DNA of 64,000 nucleotides from positions 1 to 64,000 of the IMG/VR virus record IMGVR_UViG_3300028394_000045; one strand, given 5' to 3'. A program made the translations under genes and the position numbers. Below, one piece after another: positions 8,523 to 16,929 of the stretch (its first letter is position 1; every line of letters starts with the position of its first letter). This stretch comes from a virus. Under the pieces are notes generated by a model that was not told the origin of the DNA, searched no databases, and saw only the letters and a program-made list of their open reading frames with translations.

Positions 8523-8527
8523 GAAGA

Positions 8528-8535
8528 TATTTATA
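8528..8535 (-). promoter_or_regulatory. Late promoter TATAAATA, 5 nt before ATG
   Basis: A perfect match to the T4 late -10 element on the minus strand, separated by TCTTC from the ATG at 8522. The predicted start point is the A of the ATG, giving a leaderless message for the GT8-like gene. Confidence 0.65.
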
Positions 8536-8543
8536 GGCGTAGA

Positions 8544-8996
8544 TTACACCGTGATATCTTCCATGCCTGCTGTTCTAAGTCGCACCACATGCCCCATCTG
8601 CCATTGTTTGGTATCCAGACCTTTCATTATGCCCAGCCACCGATTGCGCAAGTATGCTACTTCGTTGATGATAGTTTCATAGTCAATCACTTCGTCCTCG
8701 CCCTCCACGTACTTTTCTGCATCTCTCGAGGTGAGTGCCCGGGCATAGCCTTCAAGATACTTCTGAAAGTGTTTTCTACGGATCTTGCGTAGTTGTATGT
8801 TGAGATAGTTTAACACAGCTTCAATCTCCTGAAGCTGATTAAATCTCTGTTCAGTAATGCCCGGCAATGCTGTGATATTGCGTTCTACCAAGCCGCCAAT
8901 CTTGCAGTCTTTTTTAGCATCATCAAGCTCGCGCTCGTAGTGAGTTATAAAGTCTGGGATAGAACCTAGATTGGCGACTACACGGCTGTACCACAT
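8544..8996 (-). CDS. uvsY: UvsY recombination mediator
   Basis: A 150-residue protein, close in size to T4 UvsY (137 aa). The stretch IRRKHFQKYLEGYARALTSR followed by DAEKYVEGEDEVIDYE is the recognisable UvsY core. UvsY loads the UvsX recombinase onto gp32-coated single-stranded DNA during recombination-dependent replication and repair. Its start codon overlaps the stop of the acidic gene upstream (TAATG), and uvsX and gp32 follow in the same leftward block, the full set of presynaptic filament proteins. Confidence 0.88.
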   Translation of the reverse strand: MWYSRVVANLGSIPDFITHYERELDDAKKDCKIGGLVERNITALPGITEQRFNQLQEIEAVLNYLNIQLRKIRRKHFQKYLEGYARALTSRDAEKYVEGEDEVIDYETIINEVAYLRNRWLGIMKGLDTKQWQMGHVVRLRTAGMEDITV

Positions 8997-9274
8997 TAAT
9001 TTTCCCAGTCGTCTTCGCGATAGTCTTCTTCTGCATCAATGCCATCATCTTCATCGTCATCATCTGTGTATGATTTATCGTTGTCAAGATACGCTGTGAG
9101 AGCTCGTTTGATGTCTGCATCGCCTTTGAATGTGTCTTTGATATCATCTACATCACAGTCGTTGTCGATCAAGATGGCCACCACTGTCTCTGCTGCTTCA
9201 TTGCGATCCACTGTGTTCACATAACGCTTGAGTTCTGACCACAATTCGCTGGCCACTGCTACTGCTTCACTCAT
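8996..9274 (-). CDS. Small acidic protein between uvsX and uvsY
   Basis: A 92-residue protein of unknown function. The N-terminal 65 residues are predicted helical (RNEAAETVVAILIDND, DDIKDTFKGDADIKRAL); the C-terminal 25 are almost all Asp and Glu, which could mimic DNA or bind a basic partner. It starts in an ATGA overlap with uvsX and ends in a TAATG overlap with uvsY, so the three are made together, and it may assist in filament assembly. I do not recognise a named family. Confidence 0.75.
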   Translation of the reverse strand: MSEAVAVASELWSELKRYVNTVDRNEAAETVVAILIDNDCDVDDIKDTFKGDADIKRALTAYLDNDKSYTDDDDEDDGIDAEEDYREDDWEN

Positions 9275-10326
9275 TCTGCTGCCTCCTCGATGGTACTTAC
9301 CTCTTCTTTGTGATTTCCAAAATCTGCCATGGCACGATCCAAACAGCCTTCTTCATTGGCTTCCCACTTCTTGCGGAACTTCTTGATGATCTCACCATCG
9401 CTGGTCACAAACACCAGACTGTTGCCTTCCTTCTTTAAGAGATTGCGTTTCTCCATGAGATCCACCATGCCGGAGAAAGGACTCATTCCTGTTTCATAAG
9501 GAATCTTGACCTGCACACCTTCAAACGGTTTGGCATAGCGTGTTTTCATCACTTTGCAGGCAGCACGGATACCCATCACATCAGTGATCTTGTTGCCGTC
9601 TTCATCTTCTTTCAGCTTGAGTTTCTTCATGGCCACAACAATTGAGCTGGCATAGATGAAACCTTGACCGCCGGAGATCTTGTCATCGGGATCAAACATG
9701 TCTTGACTTGCGTATGTGTGGTTGGTACAGACCAGGCCCACATTGTAGCTACCAAACATGTTCACACAGTTACGCACAAGACTGGTCAGTGCCTTGGGCT
9801 TGCGACCCATGTCACCTTTCATGTCGCCTGCATCAAACTGATTCACATCAGTGGGTGTGAGCAACATGCCCAAGCTGTCAATCACAAACATTACTTTAGG
9901 TCGCTCACCGTCGGGCAGGGCCTTGTAGTCGCTCATGAATGTACTGATGGTTTTGGCCACATCGTCGATCATGGCCATGCTGAGTTTAAGCAGTTTGTCT
10001 TGACCGGTATCCACACCCAATGCTTTGAGCCAATCCTCGTCCAGTGCGTTCTCGCTGTCGATCAACACCACATAGATACCCTGTGCTTGGGCGTTCTTGA
10101 TGATGTTGCCAGAGCAGATATAACTTTTACCTGCGCCAGATTCACCGGCAAACACAGTGACCTTGCCCAGAGGAATACCTTTGTTGAAGTCGCCGGAGAT
10201 GAGATAGTTCAAGGCATAGTTGCCTGTGGAGATCCAGTCTGTAGGATCGTTGAAACCAATGCTCAATCCTTCGATTGACTTGGTGATTTCCTTGCGGAAT
10301 TTTGAAACGTCAAAAGGTTTACCCAT
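9271..10326 (-). CDS. uvsX: UvsX RecA-like recombinase
   Basis: A 351-residue RecA-superfamily strand exchange protein. Walker A is GESGAGKS (61-68), Walker B is VMFVIDSLGML (about 145-155), and ISGGQGFIYASSIVVAMKKL corresponds to the L2 and following strand region. The acidic C-terminus (STIEEAAE) is typical. It catalyses homologous pairing with UvsY and gp32. A ribosome site AGGTAA precedes the ATG at 10324-10326, and a strong hairpin terminator separates it from gp32, so uvsX has either read-through or its own start. No clear promoter was found in the short gap. Confidence 0.95.
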   Translation of the reverse strand: MGKPFDVSKFRKEITKSIEGLSIGFNDPTDWISTGNYALNYLISGDFNKGIPLGKVTVFAGESGAGKSYICSGNIIKNAQAQGIYVVLIDSENALDEDWLKALGVDTGQDKLLKLSMAMIDDVAKTISTFMSDYKALPDGERPKVMFVIDSLGMLLTPTDVNQFDAGDMKGDMGRKPKALTSLVRNCVNMFGSYNVGLVCTNHTYASQDMFDPDDKISGGQGFIYASSIVVAMKKLKLKEDEDGNKITDVMGIRAACKVMKTRYAKPFEGVQVKIPYETGMSPFSGMVDLMEKRNLLKKEGNSLVFVTSDGEIIKKFRKKWEANEEGCLDRAMADFGNHKEEVSTIEEAAE

Positions 10327-10351
10327 ATATTACCTGTTATGAAATGAAAGA

Positions 10352-10376
10352 ACACAGAGGGGTTGCCCCTCTGTGT
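10352..10376 (-). terminator. Terminator between gp32 and uvsX
   Basis: A perfect 11-bp stem (10352-10362 with 10366-10376) and a 3-nt loop lie just after the gp32 stop; on the minus strand the hairpin is followed by the pyrimidine run TTCTTTCATTT. It should end most gp32 transcripts and so lower uvsX expression relative to the abundantly needed gp32. Confidence 0.8.
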
Positions 10377-10383
10377 GGTGCTA

Positions 10384-11367
10384 TTACTTGTTCTGACGAG
10401 AACGGATCATAGCCAGGATGTCCTGGGTCTTGCTATCACCGGCAGGCTTGGTCACTGGAGCAGTGGCCACTGCTGGCTCATCGTCAAAGTCATCTGCTGC
10501 CTTGGCAGGTGCTGCCACTCGCAAAGCTGGCTTGGGAGTGTCTTCATCCACATCAACAGCAGGTGCTGCGCCAGCAGGTGCATTCACACCAGCAGGGCGG
10601 AAGTACTGACCCCAACGCTCTGTGTCGTAAGGCTGTCCATCTACTGATGCTTCGAACATTTCCTTGATCACACGCAGTTCCACGTCAGTGGGCTTCTTGG
10701 GTAAGAAAGTGTTCAAGTCAAACAGGCCATGTGCATCCACTGCTGCTTGTTCCACATCAGTCAATGCAGATTCTTTACGAGCCCACTTGCTGCTGTTGTA
10801 GTCAGCGAATCCACCTTTTTGTGTTTTGCTGATACGGAAGTCCAGGCCGCTCATGTAGTCAGTTGGCAGGTTTTCCAACTCAGGATCCATCAACGCACCT
10901 TTGATCAAGGTGAATAACTGTGGTCCAATGATGAACTTGCGAATGGGATTTTCTGGAGTCTTGTCGTCTGCGATGGGATTCTCACGCACGAATCCTTGAA
11001 AGATGTAGCTGCGTTTTTTCCAGTACTTGCGACCCATATCTTCAAGACTCTTGTCCTTGAACCAGGTACGCACTTCTGCCAAGATTGGGCAGGCGTCGCC
11101 CCACATCTCCACGCAAGGTACCTGTACCATGACCTGTTTGGAATCCATCTCACCTTTGACGCCATTGAATGGCAGTCGGATCATGGCTCGTTCCACCCAG
11201 AAGAATGTGTTCTTGGAATTGCCGTCGGGTAAAAAGCGCAGGGTGGCTGATTGACCTTCTTCCATATTCCAATGTGGATAAATGGATCTGTCACCGCCTC
11301 CAGTGGATTGCCCACCTTTGTTCTCTGCTGCCTGTAGTCGTGCTCGGATTTCTGCTAAAGTTGCCAT
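10384..11367 (-). CDS. gp32: gp32 single-stranded DNA-binding protein
   Basis: A 327-residue homologue of T4 gp32 (301 aa). The basic N-terminus (ATLAEIRARLQAA) would serve cooperative self-binding; the OB-fold core holds aromatic and basic residues such as YPHWNMEEGQ, FFWVERAMIRLPF and KKRSYIFQGFV; the C-terminus is acidic and disordered (DDFDDEP), the part that binds partners in T4. The T4 zinc site needs His-x12-Cys-x8-Cys-x2-Cys; here only a Cys-x7-Cys pair (PCVEMWGDACP) remains, so zinc binding of the T4 type is doubtful. A 190-nt structured and AT-rich upstream region suggests regulated synthesis. Confidence 0.93.
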   Translation of the reverse strand: MATLAEIRARLQAAENKGGQSTGGGDRSIYPHWNMEEGQSATLRFLPDGNSKNTFFWVERAMIRLPFNGVKGEMDSKQVMVQVPCVEMWGDACPILAEVRTWFKDKSLEDMGRKYWKKRSYIFQGFVRENPIADDKTPENPIRKFIIGPQLFTLIKGALMDPELENLPTDYMSGLDFRISKTQKGGFADYNSSKWARKESALTDVEQAAVDAHGLFDLNTFLPKKPTDVELRVIKEMFEASVDGQPYDTERWGQYFRPAGVNAPAGAAPAVDVDEDTPKPALRVAAPAKAADDFDDEPAVATAPVTKPAGDSKTQDILAMIRSRQNK

Positions 11368-11404
11368 ATTGTGTTGCCTTTCTATGCTTTAATATGATTA
11401 AAAA

Positions 11405-11410
11405 TATTTA
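11405..11410 (-). promoter_or_regulatory. AT-rich gp32 leader with TAAATA
   Basis: The minus-strand leader of gp32 (about 11368-11435) is nearly free of G and C and includes TAAATA at 11405-11410. GGCAACACA occurs twice, at the ribosome site (next to 11374) and again near 11425-11433. T4 gp32 represses its own translation by cooperative binding to an unstructured A/U-rich leader; this leader has the same character. Confidence 0.4.
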
Positions 11411-11441
11411 AGATTAACTTAAATGTGTTGCCTACAAGGTT

Positions 11442-11470
11442 ATTATACACAGCCTTGTCTGTGTTTGCTA
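11442..11470 (-). promoter_or_regulatory. Possible promoter of gp32 with overlapping palindrome
   Basis: TATAAT at 11442-11447 on the minus strand with a poor -35 (TAGCAA) at 17-nt spacing. An ACACAG/CTGTGT inverted repeat (11447-11464) fills the spacer and a second one, GCTACC/GGTAGC (11467-11483), lies on the -35. They may be an operator or RNA hairpins. Confidence 0.4.
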
Positions 11471-11509
11471 CCTTTACGGTAGCGAAATTTGCCTATCTAG
11501 TTGCTTACG

Positions 11510-11535
11510 GAAGTGTGTGCCACTGCACACCCTTC
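11510..11535 (-). terminator. Hairpin after the 1257-residue gene
   Basis: GTGTGC/GCACAC (11515-11530, loop CACT) extends by a GAAG/CTTC pair across one mismatch. It lies about 20 nt past the stop at 11556. There is no U run on the minus side; on the plus side a T-rich run follows, so it could be bidirectional. CATAAATA at 11548-11555 (minus) could be a late promoter reading towards gp32. Confidence 0.4.
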
Positions 11536-11555
11536 TTTTGTTTGTTTTATTTATG

Positions 11556-14500
11556 TTATCTAATCAAAGCCAAGGATTTTATTCTTGCCAGCAATGCATC
11601 ACCTTCACGTGATTCGTAATTGAGCGAACGTCCGGATTCGTCCATGCTATCGCCCGGCAAGTCACGTGTGGTAATATCCGGAGACCGAACTGGCATGGCC
11701 ACTGCTCCTGTGTCTTTACGACCAAGTCGTGCTGTTTCAGCATCGCTTTGATCTGGTTCTTCGTCGCTGTAGTCATAACCTCTTTGACCGGCAGTTGGCC
11801 GCTTTGGCTGTTCAGGTGCTTTGCCGTTGTATCCTTGTTTTACACCTTTGAAGAAATTGCTTATGGGCTCAGAGATGTTGTCGGCTGTCTTGCCAAGGAA
11901 ATCACGTGCTGAGCGGGCTGCTTGCCCTACCACATCGCCGACATCTGTCATGTCTTCATCTATGCCATAGGCATTTTTGAACAGGTCCTGATTGTCTTGC
12001 ATGCTGTTTTGTGCGTCAATGGTTGCACCTTTGCTTTTTTGTGCTCTGGTGTAGCCGGTTGGCGAGTAGTCATTTGGCATGGCATCTCTTTGAAACTGGC
12101 CAAATCCTTTTTGAACATTCTGATCATGATTGAAAGACTTGAGCAGGTCTGCATCTGACTGTGGTGCCCATGGGATCTCAGGATACCGTTTGTTCCAGAC
12201 TTTCATGTTTCCCTGTTCCCGATCGCGGGCTGCTTGTAGCAATGGAAAATCAGGATGCTCTTCGGGATACTTGATTGCGCGGGGAGGAGGTGGGCCACGC
12301 AATGCGCTGACTTCGGGTTCTGCCTTGAACAAACTCTTCACAGCATTCGCTGCCTTGCCGCCTAATTCACCTGCGCCCCGAAGTGCTGCACCCATGCCTG
12401 GCATGCCGCCTTCATCCAGGTCTTCGATCAGCCGAGAGCCAGTGGCCAGGATGCTGAGATTCATTTCCTCCAACCAGCACTCTTTTAGGCCATGCACAGG
12501 GCAGTAGTTGTTTTCCATGGTGTAGTTGCACTCTTCCAAGGGCGCACTTTCTTCCAGCCCGGCAGATATTTCAATGCGTGGGATTCCGTCGGCAGTGTAA
12601 GATACGGATGGACTGGTTAGGTTGTTGTCAGGCATCTGTTGTTGCATGCGTGTTATTCTGTCTCTTTGATCTTGCGTCATCTGATCCCGTGCAGCCATAC
12701 GCATTATCCTATCTCTCTGAGCTTGGGTGTCACTGGACATGCCGGTTGCTGCCGGTTGGCTATCTTTGTAATCCCACTGTGGCTCATCAATTGCCAACTC
12801 TGGATTCTTTATCAGATCGACTGCTTTGACTGTTCTTGGTGCTATTGTTGGCAGGCCTGCAGCCGTTTTCATAGCATCCAATGGGTCTGGCTCTGTCTGC
12901 TGCTTGGTTAGATCAAGGGCAGCAACACGGCGAGCATCCGGGGAGGCTAATGGTGTGGGAGTGACCTGAAATCCTTTAGGATTACGACGCATTATTTCAG
13001 ACCGAGCTTGATCCTCTTCCACGGGTGCGGGCTTGGCCAGGCTTCGAGTGGTTGCCCCGCTGGGCAAGACATTGTTCTTTAATGAATTAAAAGCATTAGG
13101 GTCTGCTGGCGCAGGTGCTGCTGCCGGAGCAGGTGGGGGCGGTGCCGAGGCATTAGGTTTGCCGGTCAATCGATTGATACCCGGAGCAAGATTGGTCGGG
13201 GCTCCACCGGCAGTGGGGCCTGTGTATTCTGCTGCCGGAGGCGGTGCTGATTTGGGCACAAACTGACCACCGGTGGCATCTTTCACTGCTTGCTGCACAG
13301 CAGGGTTGGTGCTGGCACCAACCACTGGTCCTGCTGCCGGTGATGTTGTGGGCGTGGGTCTAATGGTCAATTGCCCAGTGGAAAGCGCATCAGCTGGCAG
13401 CGGTTGAGTAGCAGCAACTTCTGGATATTTGCTGGGATCGCTCGGTGGTGGAAATTCGCCCTCGGCTTCGTCTATCATGTCATTTGTGCCATGCTGTGCA
13501 TAGTGATAGAATGAATTGGCCACATCACCTAAAAAATCTTCATCATTGATTAAATTCATAGCAGACTTTGGTGTCATTCCCAACGCAATCATTTCGGGAT
13601 AAACTGCTTGAACAAATTGATCAGAATCCACATCCAACATGGGCTGTTTCTGTGCCAGTGTTTTACCAATTTTTTCATACATGAATTCACTGGATTCTTC
13701 AATGCGAGATTCTTTCAGTGGCACACCTGCCAAATGGCGCATGCGTTGAAGGCTTTCAAAGGTGCTGATGTTGTCGGCTTCATTTGTATCCTTACCAACA
13801 AAAAATCGAGAATTACTTGGCGGATTTTTTGTAAGGAATTGCGAAGCGATATCATCGTCTTGTGTGACAGTGACTTTGTGCATGCCTCGACTATCAGGGC
13901 CTGTGACACTGGCTGTTCTTTCTCGAAAATCTGGGCCAGTAGTTGTGCGTTGCCCGCCAACTCTTGCGTCCATCGGTTGCCCAATTTTTTGGAAATTTGC
14001 TATGCGATCATCTTGATCTGGATCATCCATGTTTTCGTCTGGAGATTGATCTACAAATTCTTCCGCCATTGCCTGTTGTGGCCGAGCGTCCATGTCAGGT
14101 GCAGCACGGTCAGGCATCTGTATGCCCAGTGCCTGCAATATGTCTTGTACTTCGGTGTCATCCCATAAATTGGCATCGGGATCTTGTGCAGCCAAATCTT
14201 CAATACGGTTGAACAAATCATCATCACCGATGATATCACGCAGTTGCTCTTTGGCATTGGTACCGTCTGGTCCCACGATCAATTCGCCACTCATGAGTGT
14301 TTTGAGCTTGTTCAGTTGTTCCGGAGTTTCGGGCAGGTTCCAGTGGCTTTCTGTCACGCTATTCACCCAGTTTTCAAATATGTCAGCTTCTTTCATTTCA
14401 CGTCCTCGTTGTATTTTTGCCAACAGTGGTAGAGCTTGCTCAATCCTGTCGTCAATGGTCTGTTCTACGAACAGTGTTTTGATATCTTCTACCAATTGGT

Positions 14501-15329
14501 CTTGTTCTGTGATGTCCGCAGGATGCCAAGATTCAAAGTAAGCAGCATAGCCACGTGGGCTGCTTAATCGCTTGATGTTTTCTCTTAGGGATTTGTAGTA
14601 GGTTTGCGCACCTTGTACCACACCTTGAGTGATGCCTTCTAACACACGCCCTTGGCTGGCACGATTGAAACGTGTGAGCACCTTGAGCTCTGTGATCATT
14701 TCACAGATGTGATTGCCACGCACGTCATAGGGCTTGCCACCTTGACGCACATGTTCCAGCATGGCTCGGCCGCCGGCTAGATTTGTGAATGGCAGTCGAT
14801 ATCGCTCGCCATCTGCTGTTTCCACAAAGATGCTTTCTACATAACGGAAACGTGCATCAGTCTCGCCCAGATTACGATTGTGTCGGATCATCAATCTTGC
14901 TTCAGTGGGCTCGCCTGCATAGCTGATTCGGCGTGTGCCATAATAGCCTTCAAACAACCCTTCTTTGATGGCTGCTAAGCCTTGCATGGTGTGCTTGAGC
15001 TGTCCCAGATCTTTGGCAGTGTATGTGTAACGATGTGCATTGGCAAACTGGCTCAGGTGCTGCTGGAAATCAAAGAATTCTTCTTTGTCATTGCCTTCCA
15101 TGGTACGACCCAGATTGTCGCCGTAGAATGCTTTTAGATCGTTGTCTGAATCCAGTATGACCACCATGGTGCCGTAGTTTTTACCAGTGCCGCTGATGTA
15201 GTCAAATGTGAATGTTTTGGCATCTTCGCTGTCGCAGACCTTGCCTTGTGCATCCAGCATGTCCGGATGGAAATTGCGTGTGACCAACAGGTCATTCAGT
15301 TGCTGCGCGATATTGTTTTGTTGTGCCAT
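11556..15329 (-). CDS. Large probable virion protein, disordered C-terminal half
   Basis: A 1257-residue protein of no family I recognise. The first 390 residues look folded (strands around TFTFDYISGTGKNYGTMVVIL, then helices); the rest is rich in Pro, Ala, Asp and Gln and probably disordered. Within it are the motif FESLQRMRHLAGV (near 550), shared with the protein at 22612-25131, and a compact Cys/His cluster CNYTMENNYCPVHGLKEC (near 965) that may bind zinc. It starts 7 nt behind a TAAATA element directly after gp17, so it is a late gene and likely a structural or internal head protein. This rests on context; no function is claimed. Confidence 0.8.
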   Translation of the reverse strand: MAQQNNIAQQLNDLLVTRNFHPDMLDAQGKVCDSEDAKTFTFDYISGTGKNYGTMVVILDSDNDLKAFYGDNLGRTMEGNDKEEFFDFQQHLSQFANAHRYTYTAKDLGQLKHTMQGLAAIKEGLFEGYYGTRRISYAGEPTEARLMIRHNRNLGETDARFRYVESIFVETADGERYRLPFTNLAGGRAMLEHVRQGGKPYDVRGNHICEMITELKVLTRFNRASQGRVLEGITQGVVQGAQTYYKSLRENIKRLSSPRGYAAYFESWHPADITEQDQLVEDIKTLFVEQTIDDRIEQALPLLAKIQRGREMKEADIFENWVNSVTESHWNLPETPEQLNKLKTLMSGELIVGPDGTNAKEQLRDIIGDDDLFNRIEDLAAQDPDANLWDDTEVQDILQALGIQMPDRAAPDMDARPQQAMAEEFVDQSPDENMDDPDQDDRIANFQKIGQPMDARVGGQRTTTGPDFRERTASVTGPDSRGMHKVTVTQDDDIASQFLTKNPPSNSRFFVGKDTNEADNISTFESLQRMRHLAGVPLKESRIEESSEFMYEKIGKTLAQKQPMLDVDSDQFVQAVYPEMIALGMTPKSAMNLINDEDFLGDVANSFYHYAQHGTNDMIDEAEGEFPPPSDPSKYPEVAATQPLPADALSTGQLTIRPTPTTSPAAGPVVGASTNPAVQQAVKDATGGQFVPKSAPPPAAEYTGPTAGGAPTNLAPGINRLTGKPNASAPPPPAPAAAPAPADPNAFNSLKNNVLPSGATTRSLAKPAPVEEDQARSEIMRRNPKGFQVTPTPLASPDARRVAALDLTKQQTEPDPLDAMKTAAGLPTIAPRTVKAVDLIKNPELAIDEPQWDYKDSQPAATGMSSDTQAQRDRIMRMAARDQMTQDQRDRITRMQQQMPDNNLTSPSVSYTADGIPRIEISAGLEESAPLEECNYTMENNYCPVHGLKECWLEEMNLSILATGSRLIEDLDEGGMPGMGAALRGAGELGGKAANAVKSLFKAEPEVSALRGPPPPRAIKYPEEHPDFPLLQAARDREQGNMKVWNKRYPEIPWAPQSDADLLKSFNHDQNVQKGFGQFQRDAMPNDYSPTGYTRAQKSKGATIDAQNSMQDNQDLFKNAYGIDEDMTDVGDVVGQAARSARDFLGKTADNISEPISNFFKGVKQGYNGKAPEQPKRPTAGQRGYDYSDEEPDQSDAETARLGRKDTGAVAMPVRSPDITTRDLPGDSMDESGRSLNYESREGDALLARIKSLALIR

Positions 15330-15336
15330 GATTGTT

Positions 15337-15342
15337 TATTTA
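15337..15342 (-). promoter_or_regulatory. Late-type TAAATA element, 7 nt before ATG
   Basis: TAAATA on the minus strand in the 16-nt gap between the gp17 stop and the ATG at 15329, with no Shine-Dalgarno sequence. Confidence 0.5.
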
Positions 15343-15345
15343 GTT

Positions 15346-16929
15346 TCAACGCATGATAGAGATGAATGGCATGGGTTCGATTATGACGTCGCCATGATCC
15401 TTGAGATGTGTGTCCAATTCGGTGTGATATGTCTGCAACATCACCAACATACGCACGGCCAGCAATGTGGCCATGACCAAGTCATCAGTTTCTCCGGGTT
15501 TGGCAGCAAAACTAGTACCATGTGCCACAAATGTTTTTAGTTCAGAAATCAGCGGCCTGCTCTGTATCTTCATCCTGCCGGATTCTATCAGGATCTTGAC
15601 CTTGTTGCAGGCCATGATTTTGCTTTTGTTTGTGGTGGTAAACCCCTTGCGGATCCTGCGTCCTGCTGTGCCCTGTACTGAATTGTCGCTGAGAAAGTAG
15701 CCCGGAATGTTTTCTTCACCGTATTCTGCAATAGAAATCAACGCTGCTTCACCCAGTGTGTTGTTTTCCACTGAATAGTAAATTTTGCTAGCATCTTTTA
15801 CTACCGCATTGATTTCTTTAATGATGTCTGCTAGTATTTTGACTTGGGTAGGCACATCTGTACGATCATGCCGCCACTCTGCCACTTGTATGGTGGTGTC
15901 AGCTTCGAATACCTGGATGGCACTGGGGTCACCGCCTGTTCCCAGGCTGGGATCCAATGAGACAATATACATCTTGTCTTTTTTGGGTTCTTGGTACCAT
16001 CGCACCTGCCCGGTCTTACGCAAGGGCTCAATACCTTCAAGATCCAATAATTTGATTGGAGAGATCAAGGTTTCGTCATTGATAATGAATTCGCAACCCA
16101 TCTCTCGACGGAAACGTTCTTCGCCCAGAGCTGCACGTTGTTGATCGGCCCAGGTGGTGTCACGATCAGGATGCTCATTCCAGTAGCTGCGAAATGCTCT
16201 GAATCCGTTAGTGCCCAACACAGTTTGATTGCCGTATTCATCCACTGTTTTGTTGGCACCTTTCCACAAGAAAGCAAACTGATCTTCGTCTGAGTTGGGA
16301 GTGCTTGTGATGATGGCTTTACCACCTGTGGCCAGTGTGGGTGATATTGAGGTCCAGAATTCTTTGGCAATAGTTGGACGAACAAATGCAAACTCATCGC
16401 AGTACAGCAGCGAAATACTCATACCACGACCGGTATTTTCTGTAGTGGTAGCACTAACAATACGACTGCCGTTGTCAAATTCCAAACTGCCTTTATTGTA
16501 GCTGGTTGCACCTGCACGTATGTGATTAGGGCACAGCTCATAGGCATAGCGAATACGTTGCATGATCTCTTGAGCACCTGTGTATTTGTGTGCAGCAATC
16601 AACACAGTGCTGTCAGGCACAAACATGGCATACCACAACAAGTAACCAGCAGCTGAAGTTGATTTGCCTGTTTGCCGAGGCATCATGCTGATGCTGTATC
16701 TGTAGTTGTGGTAGGTACCAATCAGTCTCTCTTGATATTCAAAAGGAGAATATCGCATCTTGCCACGAATAGGATGTTGAATGTAGAAAAAATGATCCAT
16801 GAAGTACAATGGACCGGTCACGGGATCAGCACACAGCATGAATTCTGTGATCTCCTGCTCGGTATAAGTCTCGCGACGATGCGGAGCCTTGACCAACACG
16901 GTTTCTAAGTTATTTTTTGGCAATATCAT
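15346..16929 (-). CDS. gp17: Terminase large subunit gp17
   Basis: A 527-residue packaging motor. The ATPase half has Walker A PRQTGKST (84-91) and Walker B SLLYCDEF (173-180). The RNase H-like nuclease half shows its acidic sites at VSLDPSLGTGGDP, YYSVENNTLGEA and TDDLVMATLLAV. It docks on the portal (gp20), pumps DNA into the prohead and cuts concatemers. It is somewhat shorter than T4 gp17 (610 aa), lacking part of the N-terminal extension. The ATG at 16927-16929 lies inside the end of the SGNH-like gene, so gp17 is the last gene of the operon that begins with the radical SAM genes. The partner small subunit is at 25767-26264. Confidence 0.95.
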   Translation of the reverse strand: MILPKNNLETVLVKAPHRRETYTEQEITEFMLCADPVTGPLYFMDHFFYIQHPIRGKMRYSPFEYQERLIGTYHNYRYSISMMPRQTGKSTSAAGYLLWYAMFVPDSTVLIAAHKYTGAQEIMQRIRYAYELCPNHIRAGATSYNKGSLEFDNGSRIVSATTTENTGRGMSISLLYCDEFAFVRPTIAKEFWTSISPTLATGGKAIITSTPNSDEDQFAFLWKGANKTVDEYGNQTVLGTNGFRAFRSYWNEHPDRDTTWADQQRAALGEERFRREMGCEFIINDETLISPIKLLDLEGIEPLRKTGQVRWYQEPKKDKMYIVSLDPSLGTGGDPSAIQVFEADTTIQVAEWRHDRTDVPTQVKILADIIKEINAVVKDASKIYYSVENNTLGEAALISIAEYGEENIPGYFLSDNSVQGTAGRRIRKGFTTTNKSKIMACNKVKILIESGRMKIQSRPLISELKTFVAHGTSFAAKPGETDDLVMATLLAVRMLVMLQTYHTELDTHLKDHGDVIIEPMPFISIMR

